Assembly: GCF_030269325.1 (NCBI RefSeq)
Contig: NZ_BSTD01000001.1
Location: 310,001-374,000, forward strand
Length of the DNA: 64,000 bases
Reading direction: 5' to 3'
Origin: Amycolatopsis sp. NBRC 101858
GTDB lineage: Bacteria > Actinomycetota > Actinomycetes > Mycobacteriales > Pseudonocardiaceae
This document shows, piece after piece, positions 50,402 through 61,000 of this stretch (position 1 is the first letter of the stretch; each line of letters begins with the position of its first letter). Made by a program: the position numbers and the translations under genes. A model generated the notes under the pieces. The model saw nothing but the letters and a program-made list of their open reading frames with translations, searched no databases and was not told where the DNA came from.

Positions 50402-51235
50402 ATGGAGTCCCGAGCCAGCTTCACCGCGGAGACGATGGCCCTGCAGCGGGCGTTCGAATCCCACCGCCCACGCGGGCGCCGCCGCTTCGACGACCCGTAC
50501 GCGACGGCCTTCCTGCGCCCGTCGCTGCGCGTCCTCGCCGAAGCGGCGCGGCTCCCCGGCGTCCGACACCTCGCCACCGGCCTCTACGACGCCGTAGCCG
50601 GGCCGGGACCGCGTGCCTCCGGCATCGCGCGGACCAAGGTCATCGACGACGCCCTCACCGAAGCGATGACCGGCGGCACCCAGTGCGTCCTCCTCGGCGC
50701 CGGCTACGACGCGCGCGCCCACCGGCTGCCCGCGCTCGCCGGCCGGGCCGTCTTCGAGGTCGACCACCCCGCCACCCAGGCCCGGAAGCGGGCCGTCCTG
50801 GGCGAGGGCCCCCGCTACGTGCCCGTCGACTTCGAACGCGACGACCTCCCGGCCTGCCTCCTCGAAAGCGGCTTCGACCAGGGGAAACCGAGTGTGTTCC
50901 TCTGGGAGGGCGTCACCAACTACCTCACTGCCGGCGCCGTCGACGCGACGCTCGCGGCCGTGCACGGGCTCGGCGGCGACCTCGTCTTCACCTACGTCGA
51001 CGTCCGGGCCCTGCACGAGCCCAGCCCGTTCCCCGAGGCGCGCCGGTGGGTGCGGGCCGTCGCGCGGTCCGGGGAGCCGTGGACCTTCGGGCTGCTGCCC
51101 GCCGAAACCCGGGCGTTCCTGGCCGAGCGCGGCTTCGACCTGCGCAAAGACGTCTCGACCCACGAAGCCGGCGGCGGCTCGCGGCTCTACCGGATCGCGA
51201 TCGCGGCGAGGAGTGCCCGTGCCCCGCATCAGTGA
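50402..51235 (+). CDS. Leucine carboxyl methyltransferase-like SAM methyltransferase
   Basis: 277 residues of the PPM1/LCM family common in mycobacteria: a helical lid, then QCVLLGAGYDARAHRLP (SAM loop), VFEVDHPATQARKR (acidic ribose contact), YVPVDFERDDL and SVFLWEGVTNYL. The natural substrates of bacterial members are mostly unknown; some O-methylate polyketides. Its end overlaps the start of the TetR gene by 17 bases. Confidence 0.92.
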   Translation: MESRASFTAETMALQRAFESHRPRGRRRFDDPYATAFLRPSLRVLAEAARLPGVRHLATGLYDAVAGPGPRASGIARTKVIDDALTEAMTGGTQCVLLGAGYDARAHRLPALAGRAVFEVDHPATQARKRAVLGEGPRYVPVDFERDDLPACLLESGFDQGKPSVFLWEGVTNYLTAGAVDATLAAVHGLGGDLVFTYVDVRALHEPSPFPEARRWVRAVARSGEPWTFGLLPAETRAFLAERGFDLRKDVSTHEAGGGSRLYRIAIAARSARAPHQ

Positions 51236-51803
51236 GCAACGCCGCACCGCGCAACGGCAGCGGATCCTCGACGCCGCGATGACCTGCTTCGAGAAGGCCG
51301 GCCCGGACGGGGCGTCCATGCAGGACATCGTCGCCGAGTCGGGGATGAGCGCGGGTGCCCTCTACCGCTACTTCGACGGCAAGGAGGCGATCATCGAGGC
51401 GGTCGCCGCCGACCGGCACGACCACGAGCGCGCCCTCGTCGCCGAGGCGATCTCGGACGGCGGCCCGGACGCCCTGCGCCGGTTCCTGAACGCCTACTTC
51501 GACTGGGTCGCCGACCCCGATGAGGCGCGGCGGCGGCGCGTCACGGTCCACGTCTGGGCCCGCGCCCAGCACGACGAGCGGCTCCGGCGGATCGTCACCG
51601 AGGGGCTCGCCCCGCTCGACGACGTCGGCCGCGCGCTGGCCGCCACCGGGCTGCCGGAGGGCGTCGAGCCGGACATGTTCGCGCGCGTGCTTCTCGCGCT
51701 CATCCAGGGGTTCCTGCTCCAGCGCTCGTGGGAGCCGGACCTCGACCCGCAGCGCTACCGCGACACGGTCACGGCCCTGCTGGATCGGGTGCTGCCCCGG
51801 TGA
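51219..51803 (+). CDS. TetR family regulator
   Basis: 194 residues. HTH QRQRILDAAMTCFEKAGPDGASMQDIVAESGMSAGALYRYFDGKEAIIEAVA, then a helical ligand domain. The GTG start is inside the methyltransferase gene, so the two are translationally coupled and the TetR probably controls its own operon. No palindromic site was noted upstream of the methyltransferase. Confidence 0.92.
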   Translation: MPRISEQRRTAQRQRILDAAMTCFEKAGPDGASMQDIVAESGMSAGALYRYFDGKEAIIEAVAADRHDHERALVAEAISDGGPDALRRFLNAYFDWVADPDEARRRRVTVHVWARAQHDERLRRIVTEGLAPLDDVGRALAATGLPEGVEPDMFARVLLALIQGFLLQRSWEPDLDPQRYRDTVTALLDRVLPR

Positions 51804-51828
51804 GCGGCGCGCGTGTTAGCCTGTCGCC

Positions 51829-51879
51829 GTGCAGCGCCTGATGACGTCCTCGCGACTCGTAACCCGGCGCGCCGGCTGA
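51829..51879 (+). CDS. Putative 16-residue leader peptide (leaderless)
   Basis: GTG at 51829 opens a 16-codon frame (MQRLMTSSRLVTRRAG) ending TGA at 51877-51879. A TAGCCT -10 at 51817-51822 places transcription start at or next to the GTG, with no ribosome-binding site, so it would be translated leaderless. The last codons and stop are inside the first arm and loop of a perfect hairpin. Position before a small gene suggests a regulatory leader, not a functional peptide. Confidence 0.5.
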   Translation: MQRLMTSSRLVTRRAG

Positions 51880-51955
51880 ACCCAGGTCGCCGGCGCGCAG
51901 CGTCGTCGATCGCGTTCCTCGGGACCTGGCCCCGATCTCGTTCCTTCTTTCCCTT
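51867..51955 (+). promoter_or_regulatory. Candidate attenuator after leader peptide
   Basis: Hairpin 1: GCGCGCCGGC (51867-51876) pairs exactly with GCCGGCGCGC (51889-51898), loop of 12. Hairpin 2: TCGGG (51919-51923) with CCCGA (51931-51935), followed by a T-rich tract to 51955, terminator-like. The loop of hairpin 1, CCAGGTC (51882-51888), is complementary to GACCTGG (51923-51929) in hairpin 2, which allows an alternative or kissing structure. Confidence 0.5.
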
Positions 51956-51967
51956 GGGAGATCAGCC

Positions 51968-52237
51968 ATGTCCACGTCTTTCGCCATTCCCGCGGCCCGC
52001 TCGGCCATGCTGCTGCGCCGCCGCATCGCCACGTACTTCGTCGGCGGCGCCGAGGAGATCCCGGCCCTGGTCGGCGCCCTGGACGGCCACCTCGTCCACG
52101 AGCTGTCGGTCGACATCAAGGACGGCGTCCGCGAGAGCAGCATGGTCTGCGCGGTCCTGCTGGCGGCCGAGGACACCGAGCCCCTGCTCGGCAGGCTGCG
52201 CGAGCTGCCGTCGGTCGTTTCGGCCGAGCTCGCCTGA
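51968..52237 (+). CDS. Small ACT-like protein, unknown
   Basis: 89 residues, MSTSFAIPAARSAMLLRRRIATYFVGGAEE at the start. The middle and end (ALVGALDGHLVHELSVDIKDGVRESSMVCAVLLAAEDTEPLLGRLRELPSVVSAEL) show a beta-alpha-beta-beta-alpha-beta rhythm that resembles an ACT-type small-ligand domain, but the match is loose. GGGAGA precedes the ATG. It has its own leader peptide and hairpins, so its level is probably set by translation-coupled attenuation. Confidence 0.6.
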   Translation: MSTSFAIPAARSAMLLRRRIATYFVGGAEEIPALVGALDGHLVHELSVDIKDGVRESSMVCAVLLAAEDTEPLLGRLRELPSVVSAELA

Positions 52238-52278
52238 GCTGCTATCTTCGCGGGGAAGATCAACGGAGGAGACCAGTC

Positions 52279-52308
52279 GTGGCAGGTGACGTCGACATCT
52301 CCGGATAG
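52279..52308 (+). CDS. Putative 9-residue leader peptide before ABC-F gene
   Basis: GTG at 52279 with a strong GGAGGA before it opens MAGDVDISG and ends TAG at 52306-52308. A TATCTT at 52243-52248 is a likely -10. Its stop lies in the loop of a hairpin (52299-52316). Short leader ORFs that sense ribosome stalling are known before antibiotic-resistance ABC-F genes in actinobacteria and firmicutes. Confidence 0.5.
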   Translation: MAGDVDISG

Positions 52309-52365
52309 CTCCGGAGTGTGCGGGCCCCCGGCAGTGCCGGCGCGGGCCGCTTTCGACGTCCCCCT
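52299..52365 (+). promoter_or_regulatory. Candidate attenuator of the ABC-F gene
   Basis: Hairpin A: CTCCGGA (52299-52305) with TCCGGAG (52310-52316), loop TAGC holding the leader stop. Hairpin B: CCGGC (52328-52332) with GCCGG (52336-52340) inside a longer imperfect GC-rich stem, followed at 52351-52370 by a pyrimidine-rich stretch (TTTCGACGTCCCCCTTTC) that could end transcription. Confidence 0.5.
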
Positions 52366-52395
52366 TTCGCTTCGCACCACTTCGAGGTCTTCACC

Positions 52396-53988
<1,593 letters not shown>

Positions 53989-54059
53989 CGTCGCGCGACG
54001 GTCGCCGCGGGTGCGCCCGGATTCCTAGCGTGGTGCCGTCACCCGCCGAAAGGAAGAAC

Positions 54060-54491
54060 ATGTCCGAAGTGACCTACACCGCCGTCGCCACCTCCACCGC
54101 GGAGGGCCGCAACGGCGGCCGCGCGACCTCCGACGACGGCGCGCTCGACGTCACCCTCGCCGTGCCCAAGGCCTTCGGCGGCGCGGGCGACGGGACGAAC
54201 CCGGAGCAGCTGTTCGCCGCGGGCTGGGCGTCGTGCTTCGTCGGCGCGGTGCGCCGGGTCGCGGGCGCGAAGAAGGTACCGCTGAACGACCTCGCCGTCG
54301 TCGCCGAAGTCACCCTGCACCACGACACGGAGGCGAGCGAGTTCGAGCTGAGCGCGGTCCTGCACCTGGAGGCGACGGGCATCGACCAGGCCACGGCCGA
54401 CGAGCTGGTCGCCGGAGCGCACCAGGTGTGCCCGTACTCGAAGGCGACGCGCGGCAACATCGAGGTCACCCTCGACGCCACCGTCGCTTGA
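54060..54491 (+). CDS. ohr: Organic hydroperoxide resistance protein (Ohr/OsmC family)
   Basis: 143 residues. The redox pair Cys59 (GWASCFVGAV) and Cys124 (HQVCPYSKATRGN) is at Ohr positions, and the Arg/Glu network of the family (ATSDDGALDVTLAVPKAFGG, NPEQLFAAGW) is kept. It reduces organic hydroperoxides using a dihydrolipoyl or low-molecular thiol. AAAGGAAG stands before the ATG. No OhrR (MarR) regulator is adjacent. Confidence 0.93.
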   Translation: MSEVTYTAVATSTAEGRNGGRATSDDGALDVTLAVPKAFGGAGDGTNPEQLFAAGWASCFVGAVRRVAGAKKVPLNDLAVVAEVTLHHDTEASEFELSAVLHLEATGIDQATADELVAGAHQVCPYSKATRGNIEVTLDATVA

Positions 54492-55152
54492 TGAAGCGCG
54501 CACCCGGCGCGCCAGGCGTCGCGGCGAGCATGCTCATCGCCGCCGCACCCGGCGCCGCGGCGACTGCTAACCGAGCACTATCCGGGACTCGTGCCCGCCA
54601 TCCCACCGCAAAGGATGCTGGTTTCCGTACCCGGGCCCAAGGCACTCCTACAGCGGCCTGCTGATCAGCGAGCCGACCGGGCAGTGGCATTCGGGAGGGG
54701 CAGAGGCTACGGACGTGGGCAACCATGGACAAAGTCATGATCTGACCCCTTTCATGCTGGCGGCAGCCGTGGATCGTGTCCACTTTGGCCGGTCGCCCTT
54801 GTGATCAGCACGAAGAAAGGATCCACCTCGATAGCTCGGAGTAACGATCAAGTCGTCGCCGACGACTCATGAGGCGTGCGCGAGCACGATGATGTGCGCG
54901 AATGCCCTGGTAGGACCATGGGCACTACGACCAAGATCACTCCACGGCGTGAATCGGAGGGCATTCAGCACCAGCCGAGTCGCGAACGGAGAGTGAGCGC
55001 GATACGGTCCGCGCAACTTGATGCAGTCGGCTGACACCGATCGCATAGAGCCGCCCAAGGGCCAACCGGCCCGACGGCTGTGCGCACCACCCGAAGCATC
55101 CGGAGAAATGATCATGACGAAGTTGGGCGGAGAGAACGGCGGCTGAGACCCC
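54492..55152. other. Low-GC intergenic islet, no convincing gene
   Basis: 661 bases between ohr and the membrane-protein gene, with visibly lower G+C and no typical codon pattern. Short frames such as one on the minus strand at 54867-55115 lack ribosome-binding sites. The base composition change begins near 54565 and suggests decayed or acquired DNA. Confidence 0.5.
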
Positions 55153-56061
55153 TCAGTCGTCTTTGGACATCCGCGCTGAGCCTCGGGGCTTGACTTCGAG
55201 GCGCATGCCGAGTTCTCGACCGGGAGTAAGACCTATACCCATAAAGGTATAGGTCTTACTTTCGTTGGGATTGTCCCTGCAGAGAATCTCGAACGAGTCA
55301 CTAGGCTCCGCGAAGCCAATTGGCTCACAGAAGGCCTCTTGCCCTACGGGCAAGGTGATCTTGTATTCAGCGTACTCCACGGGCATCAGCTTGTTGAACT
55401 TGAAGATGAACTCTTCAGGCTCGCGGCGCTTGACCAAAGGCGCGCACTTACCTGGCCAGTACCACTCGATCTCCAGCTTGATGTCTGCACCGATCTTCAC
55501 CGGCGCACGCAAGTGACATATCAGCTCGAAGCGCCCGTCGGGCAGCCAATTGATCGTGGCGCGCCAAGACGTGCCGCGCCTGTCCTCCAGGAGCAGGCTC
55601 CGTACCTTGACTCGCACCTGCTTCTGGACAGCCTTCGGTTGATCCCAACGGGCTCCGAACTTCAGGGGCAGGAAGTACAGCTGACGGCGCATCGACACCG
55701 CATGGATACGGATCACCTCTTTGGAGCCGCCCTCTGTGTCGATCACCGCAGTCTGGCGCCAGCTCAGGACGCGGGCCACGTAGCCGTGCCGTTCGCCGAG
55801 GAACCGGCAGTAACGGGCCAGCAAGAAGCGGTCCTCATCGGCTTGTTGCTTCAGCTGCGCGCGATCGTGCAGCAACACCAGTGCAAATGTCAGCGCCAGA
55901 AGGATCATGAGAAGCAATCCGGCGAGCTTGACCGTCGGCACCCCAGGAACCGCCGCCACGGCTACCGAAAAGCCCAGAACCGCGAAGATCGATCGAACTG
56001 TCGCTGCCGCCCCACGGGCCAGCAGCTGTCTGTCGAACCACTCAATCAGACTTTTCAGCAT
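55153..56061 (-). CDS. Unknown membrane protein in low-GC islet
   Basis: About 302 residues. N-terminal helices at about 16-39 (AAATVRSIFAVLGFSVAVAAV) and 47-65 (LAGLLLMILLALTFALVLLH) anchor a soluble domain of beta-rich look (VARVLSWRQTAVIDTEGGSKEV, WRATINWLPDGRFELICHLRAPVKIGADIKLEIEWYWPG). G+C is clearly lower and codon use more relaxed than in neighbours. The ATG at 56061 has GGAAGG eight bases upstream; a GTG at 56094 would extend it. No family recognised. A perfect hairpin lies in its 3' part. Confidence 0.7.
   Translation of the reverse strand: MLKSLIEWFDRQLLARGAAATVRSIFAVLGFSVAVAAVPGVPTVKLAGLLLMILLALTFALVLLHDRAQLKQQADEDRFLLARYCRFLGERHGYVARVLSWRQTAVIDTEGGSKEVIRIHAVSMRRQLYFLPLKFGARWDQPKAVQKQVRVKVRSLLLEDRRGTSWRATINWLPDGRFELICHLRAPVKIGADIKLEIEWYWPGKCAPLVKRREPEEFIFKFNKLMPVEYAEYKITLPVGQEAFCEPIGFAEPSDSFEILCRDNPNESKTYTFMGIGLTPGRELGMRLEVKPRGSARMSKDD
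55225..55260. repeat. Perfect 15-bp inverted repeat inside a coding region
   Basis: AGTAAGACCTATACC (55225-55239) and its exact reverse complement (55246-55260) flank a six-base loop CATAAA. It is AT-rich in a GC-rich genome and encodes the residues around KTYTFMGIGLT of the membrane protein. A hairpin this good in coding sequence is unusual. Confidence 0.9.
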
Positions 56062-56930
56062 CGCCGGAGCCTTCCGCGCATGCAGCTTCGACACGTACCT
56101 ACAAGTTCGTCAATGGTAGGCACAGTGTTGACTGGCCGTAAACTGGCGAGAGCGCTTCGTGACCTGCGGAGACTGAATCGAGGCCTGCCGGACGATGATC
56201 GCCGACCTATGTCGGCAGCGCACAACGTCCACACACTTCAGTGACGGACAACGGCTTGCCCGAACTGGGCCCGTTGAACTTGAGCCTGATTGTCAACCAT
56301 GCGCGACGACTGCATCGAGACCGGACCAACCGGCTGGACAGACCCGACGGCGGCTGCAAGGTCCCGATCCGGCGGACCGCTGCGCACGACTGACAGGAAT
56401 CCCCGTAGTCTGGGCCACCAGTTGACTCAGTCGTCGAGATCACGATTTCGTTGCCCTGTTGCATCCAGGATCGAATGTGCAAGTCTAAACACGGAGGCGA
56501 GCAACGATCGTCGTCGATAGGTAGAGAGTCTTCATCAGCGCGAGCCGTCGTCGAAATTTGACCGAAATTCCCCATTGAGGCGAACCACGGGGCAATCGTG
56601 GGGCCTCCGGGAACTCGCGCGTCGACGGGATCGCTCAGCTACGATTGCTCACGAGAAACCAGTCGAGATTCAACTCGACTTGGGGCACAGCGGATCCGCG
56701 ACGATCATGGACACGGACTCGCTGTCCGTCGAGTTCACCTTATTCGACAAAGCTTCCGGCCTTTCGCGCAGCTGCGGCCCGTCGAGCCGACGTTGATGCG
56801 CCTGTTTCGCCCTTCGCGGCTTCGATGCGTTCACCGCCGGGAAGCGCCCGGCGGTACACCACATGTCTAGAGCACGACGGCCCTCACCTCCGTGATCGAC
56901 GTCGTCCACCGCGCGTCCCGCTGAGAACCA
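56062..56930. other. Low-GC intergenic region, no convincing gene
   Basis: 869 bases with low G+C and no frame showing typical codon bias. On the plus strand a 43-codon frame from 56112 (MVGTVLTGRKLARALRDLRRLNRG) has a basic helix reminiscent of XRE-type regulator N-termini and may be a fragment of one. Other short frames (56207-56575 minus, 56575-56796 plus) have no support. Confidence 0.5.
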
Positions 56931-57953
56931 TCACAGGCGGGCGGCGTCCAGGATCGCCTGGGCGAAGGGGCGCGGCGCCTCCTGCGGGACGTTGTGCCCG
57001 ATGCCGTCGAGGATCCGGTGTTCGTACTTGCCGGTGTACTTCGCGCGGTAGGCCTGGCCGTCCTTGGCCGCGCCGTCGAAGTCGCTGGCGATCGTGATCG
57101 CCGGGACCGTGATCGCCGGGCCCGTCGCGAGTTTGCGTTCGTACGCCTCGTATTGCGGCTCGCCCGGCGCGAGGCTCAGGCGCCAGCGGTAGTTGTGGAC
57201 GACGATGTCGACGTGGTCGGGGTTGTCGAACGCCGCCGCGCTGCGGTCGTACGTCGCGTCGTCGAAGTGCCACGCCGGGGACGCCGTCTTCCAGATCAGC
57301 TTGTTGAAGTCGTGGCGGTTGGCCGCGTAGCCGGCGCGGCCGCGCTCGGTCGCGAAGTAGTACTGGTACCACCAGCCGAGTTCCGCTTGCGGCGCCAGGG
57401 GTTTCTGGTTCGCCACCAGGTTCGTGACGATGTACCCGCTGACCGCGACGACAGCCGCACAGCGTTCCGGGAAGAGCGCCGCGATGATGTCGACCGTCCG
57501 CGAACCCCAGTCGTAGCCGCCGAGGATCGCCTTGTCGATCTTGAGCGCGTCCATCAGGGCGACGACGTCGAGCGCGACCGCCGCCTGCTGTCCATTGCGG
57601 ACGGTCTGCGCCGACTTGAACGTCGTGGGGCCGTAGCCGCGCAGGAACGGGACGATCACCCGGTAACCGGCGGCGGCCAGGATCGGCGCGACGTCGACGT
57701 AGCTGTACGGGTCGTACGGCCAGCCGTGCAGCAGCACCACCGGCTGCCCGGTCGCCGGCCCGGACTCGTGGTAGGCCATGGTCAGCACCCCGGCGTCGGC
57801 GTGCTTGAGCTCCCCGAGCGAGGTGTGCTCCCCCGACCCGGCCCGCAGGTCAGGCGGCGCGGCGGGGGCGGCGGCCTTCGACGAGCAGGCCGCCAAGGAG
57901 GTCGCCGCCAGTCCCGCCGCGAACGCCTGCCCGAACCTTCTCCTGCTGATCAT
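56931..57953 (-). CDS. Tat-exported lipoprotein, epoxide hydrolase-like alpha/beta hydrolase
   Basis: 340 residues. The N-terminus MISRRRFGQAFAAGLAATSLAACSS has a twin-arginine motif and a lipobox ending at Cys23, so the folded enzyme would be exported and lipid-anchored. The core has HGWPYDP (76-82, oxyanion) and GGYDWGSR, where Asp148 takes the nucleophile place as in epoxide hydrolases and haloalkane dehalogenases; GIGHNVPQEAP supplies His. Substrate unknown. It lies convergent-free next to the LAL regulator, same strand. Confidence 0.9.
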   Translation of the reverse strand: MISRRRFGQAFAAGLAATSLAACSSKAAAPAAPPDLRAGSGEHTSLGELKHADAGVLTMAYHESGPATGQPVVLLHGWPYDPYSYVDVAPILAAAGYRVIVPFLRGYGPTTFKSAQTVRNGQQAAVALDVVALMDALKIDKAILGGYDWGSRTVDIIAALFPERCAAVVAVSGYIVTNLVANQKPLAPQAELGWWYQYYFATERGRAGYAANRHDFNKLIWKTASPAWHFDDATYDRSAAAFDNPDHVDIVVHNYRWRLSLAPGEPQYEAYERKLATGPAITVPAITIASDFDGAAKDGQAYRAKYTGKYEHRILDGIGHNVPQEAPRPFAQAILDAARL

Positions 57954-58045
57954 CTTGACTCCTGTGCGAAAGACCGTGGGACTTTCACGACGTTAGGGAG
58001 CTTCGAGTGATCTTCGCGCCCGTCAGGTGACGCAGCCGGTGTAAG

Positions 58046-61000
58046 TCACCCTTCGAGGGTCTTCAGCATCCCGGCGAGGTCGGCGCGGGAGCTCACGCCC
58101 AGCTTGGGGAAGATCCGGTGCAGGTGGGTGCCGACGGTCCGGTGCGAAAGGTACAGCCGCTGCCCGATCTCGCGGTTCGTCAGGCCGTCGGCGGCCAGCT
58201 GGGCGATGCTCAGCTCGTGCGGGGTCAGCTTCTCCCGCGCGTCCGGACCGCGGTTCGGGCTCGACTCGCCCGCGCCGCGCAGCTCGGCCCGTGCCCGCTC
58301 GGCCCAGGCCGTCATGCCGAGGGCGTCGAAGGTTTCGCGGGCGGTGCGCAGGTGCGCCCGCGACTCGACGACGCGCCGCTGCCGCCGCAGCCACTCGCCG
58401 AAGGCCAGGTGGACACGGCCGCGTTCGGCGGGCCAGCCGGTCAGGTCGGCGCGCAGCGCTTCGGCGAACAGTGCGTCACTCGGGTCGAGCACGGCCCGCG
58501 CGTACCTGAGCCCGATGTGCAGCGCGGGCGACGGCGTGCCCTTCGCCAGTGGCTCCAGCTCGGCGAGGATGTCGCGCAGGGCGTCGGTCTGCCCGGACCG
58601 CACCGCGGCCTCGGTGAGCTCGGCGACGCAGTAGGCGCGCAGGGCCAGCTGGTAGGCGGCGTCGGCCGGGTCGAGCAGCCGGCGCAGGTCGGCGAAGGCG
58701 TCGTCGAAGCGGCCTTCGCTCAGGTTCGTGAGCCCGCGCGCGAGCTGGACGGTGGCGAGCACCGGCCGGGCGCCCGCGGCGAGCCCGGCGCGTTCGGCCT
58801 CGCCGGCCAGGGTCTTCGCCTGCTTGTGGTCGCCGCGCAGGGCGGCGATCTCGGCCTGGACGGCGGTGGCGAGGCCGTACATGAAGGGCTGGCCGGTCTC
58901 CCGGGCGAACCGGGCGGCTTCGGCGGCGACCGGCACGGCCGCGGCGAGGTCGCCGAGCCGGGCGCGGCTCCACGCCTGGACGGCCAGCGCCCGCGGCAGC
59001 GCCCCGAGCCGGCCCTGGGCCCGCAGCCCCGGCGCGGCGGCCGCGGAGAACCGCGCGGCGAGGTCGAAGGCGCCGACCTGCAGGGCGGCGCTGCCCAGGT
59101 ATCGGTCGACTTCCGGGTCGGCGCCGGTCGCCCCGGCGAGCTTCTTGAGCCGGTCGATGACGACGTCGCCGCGTTCGAACGGCGCGACGTAGGCGGTGAC
59201 GGCCACGACGCGCGGATCGTCATCGGGAATCGGCAGCCGATCGGCGACGTCGAGCAGCGCTTTCCGGGCGGCACCACCGGGTTCGGTCCAGAAGCACCGC
59301 ATGGCGGCACTCCAGAGGATCCGCACGGCGGCCCCGGTTTCCCCCTCGGCGGCGACGGCCTCGGCGGTGACGGCGAGTTCGGCAACCCGCGCGGGATCTT
59401 CGCGAAGGCCGTCTTCGAACTCGCTGAGCAGCCGGCTCGCGGTGGCCCGGTGGCGTTTGCTCGTGGGGTTAGCGGCGTGCACCAGGCGTTCGGCGGTCTC
59501 GCGGCGTCCGGAGTCGACGGCCAGTTCGGCGGCTTTCAGGAGTCGCTCGGCCCTTCGTCCGGGCTGTTCGCTCAACCGGGCGGCTTGTTCGAGAGCGGCG
59601 ATGGCAGCGGCGGCCCCACCGCGGTACCGGGCTCGTTCGGCGGTGCGATCGAGTTCCCCGGCAACGGTCTCATCGGCCCCGACGGTGGCGGCGGCTTGAT
59701 GCCAGGCGCGCCGATCGGGCTGGTCCTGGAGGGCCTCGGCGAGGGCGAGGTGGGCCCGCCGCCGTTCGGTGGAGGTGGCGGCCGCGGGGATCGCGGAGCG
59801 CATGAGCGGGTGCCGGAAGGTGACGGTGCCGGCGGAGAGTTCAACAAGCCGAGCTTCAACGGCGGGAGCAAGAATCTCCGGCTCGACGCGGAGACAGGGT
59901 GAAGTCGGGCGACCGGCGAGTTCACCTTCGGCGGCCGCCTGCTGCGGTTCGGCGCTCAGCCGGGCATTGCCGACCGAGACCGGTTGCGTGCCAAGCAACT
60001 CGCTCGCCCCGTCCCGCCCGGCGCCACTCGAACCCAGCCCCGCGCCCGACTCGGCCAGCCCGGCGCCACTCGACTCGGCATCGGCGGCCAAGCCCGGCTC
60101 CACCCCAAGCACCCCGCGCGCCCCAGCCAGCCCCGGGCCGCTCGAACCCCGCCCCGACCCAAGCACCCCACCCGGCAGCCCGGCCCGTCCAGCGTCGCCG
60201 CCCGCAGCATGCCCCAGGAGCGCGCCCGTCGCCGTCAAAGTCTCGGCCAACGAGGTCGTCTCGTTCAACGCCGCCACCAGCAACGCCGTCCGCGTCTCCG
60301 CCGGCAACCCCGCCACCCGGGCCGTGAACGTCCGCTCCAGGCGTTCGGTCAGCGGCAGCTCCGGGGCCGGCCCGTCGAGATCCGCCGATCCCAGCGGCAG
60401 CTCCGTCAACGCCAGCGGGTGCCCCGCCGCCTCCGTCAGCAGGCGGGTCCGGACCGCCGGGGCCAACCGGGGCGCGACCGCGTCCAGCAAGTCCGCCGCC
60501 TCGTCCGCGCCCAGCCGTTCCAGGACCATCGGTGCCAGGCCCGCGTCGAGCAGCGGGGACGAAGCGCCGTCGCGGAGCGTCGCCACCAGGACGATCGGCT
60601 CCGTCTCGATCCGCCGGGCCACGAACGCCAGGACGTCCGCGCTGGCCCGGTCGAGCCAGTGCACGTCCTCCGCCACCAGCAGCAACGGCTTCGCGGCCGC
60701 CTCCTCGGCCAGCAGCGTCAGCGCCGCGAGCCCGACCAAAAACGCGCTGGGCGCCGCCCCGTCCGCCAGCCCCAGCGCCGTCCGCAGCGCGTCCCGCTGC
60801 GGCGCCGGCAGCTCCGCCACCCCCGCCCGGACGGGGTGCAGCAGCTGGTGCAACCCGGCGTACGCGAGGTTCTGCTCAGCCTCGGCTCCGGCCGTCCGCA
60901 GCACGCGCAGCCCGGCCACCGACGCCGCGGCCGCCGTCTCGGCCACCAGCGCCGACTTCCCGATCCCCGCCTCGCCGCGCAGCACGACGCCGCTGCGGTC

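Noticed and set aside
56207-56575. Possible 122-residue gene on the minus strand in the low-GC region
   Set aside because: Starts without a ribosome-binding site, no hydrophobic or domain pattern, and codon use is not that of this genome.
54492-56930. Insertion sequence or prophage remnant
   Set aside because: No transposase or integrase fragment, terminal inverted repeats or target duplication could be recognised; only composition is unusual.
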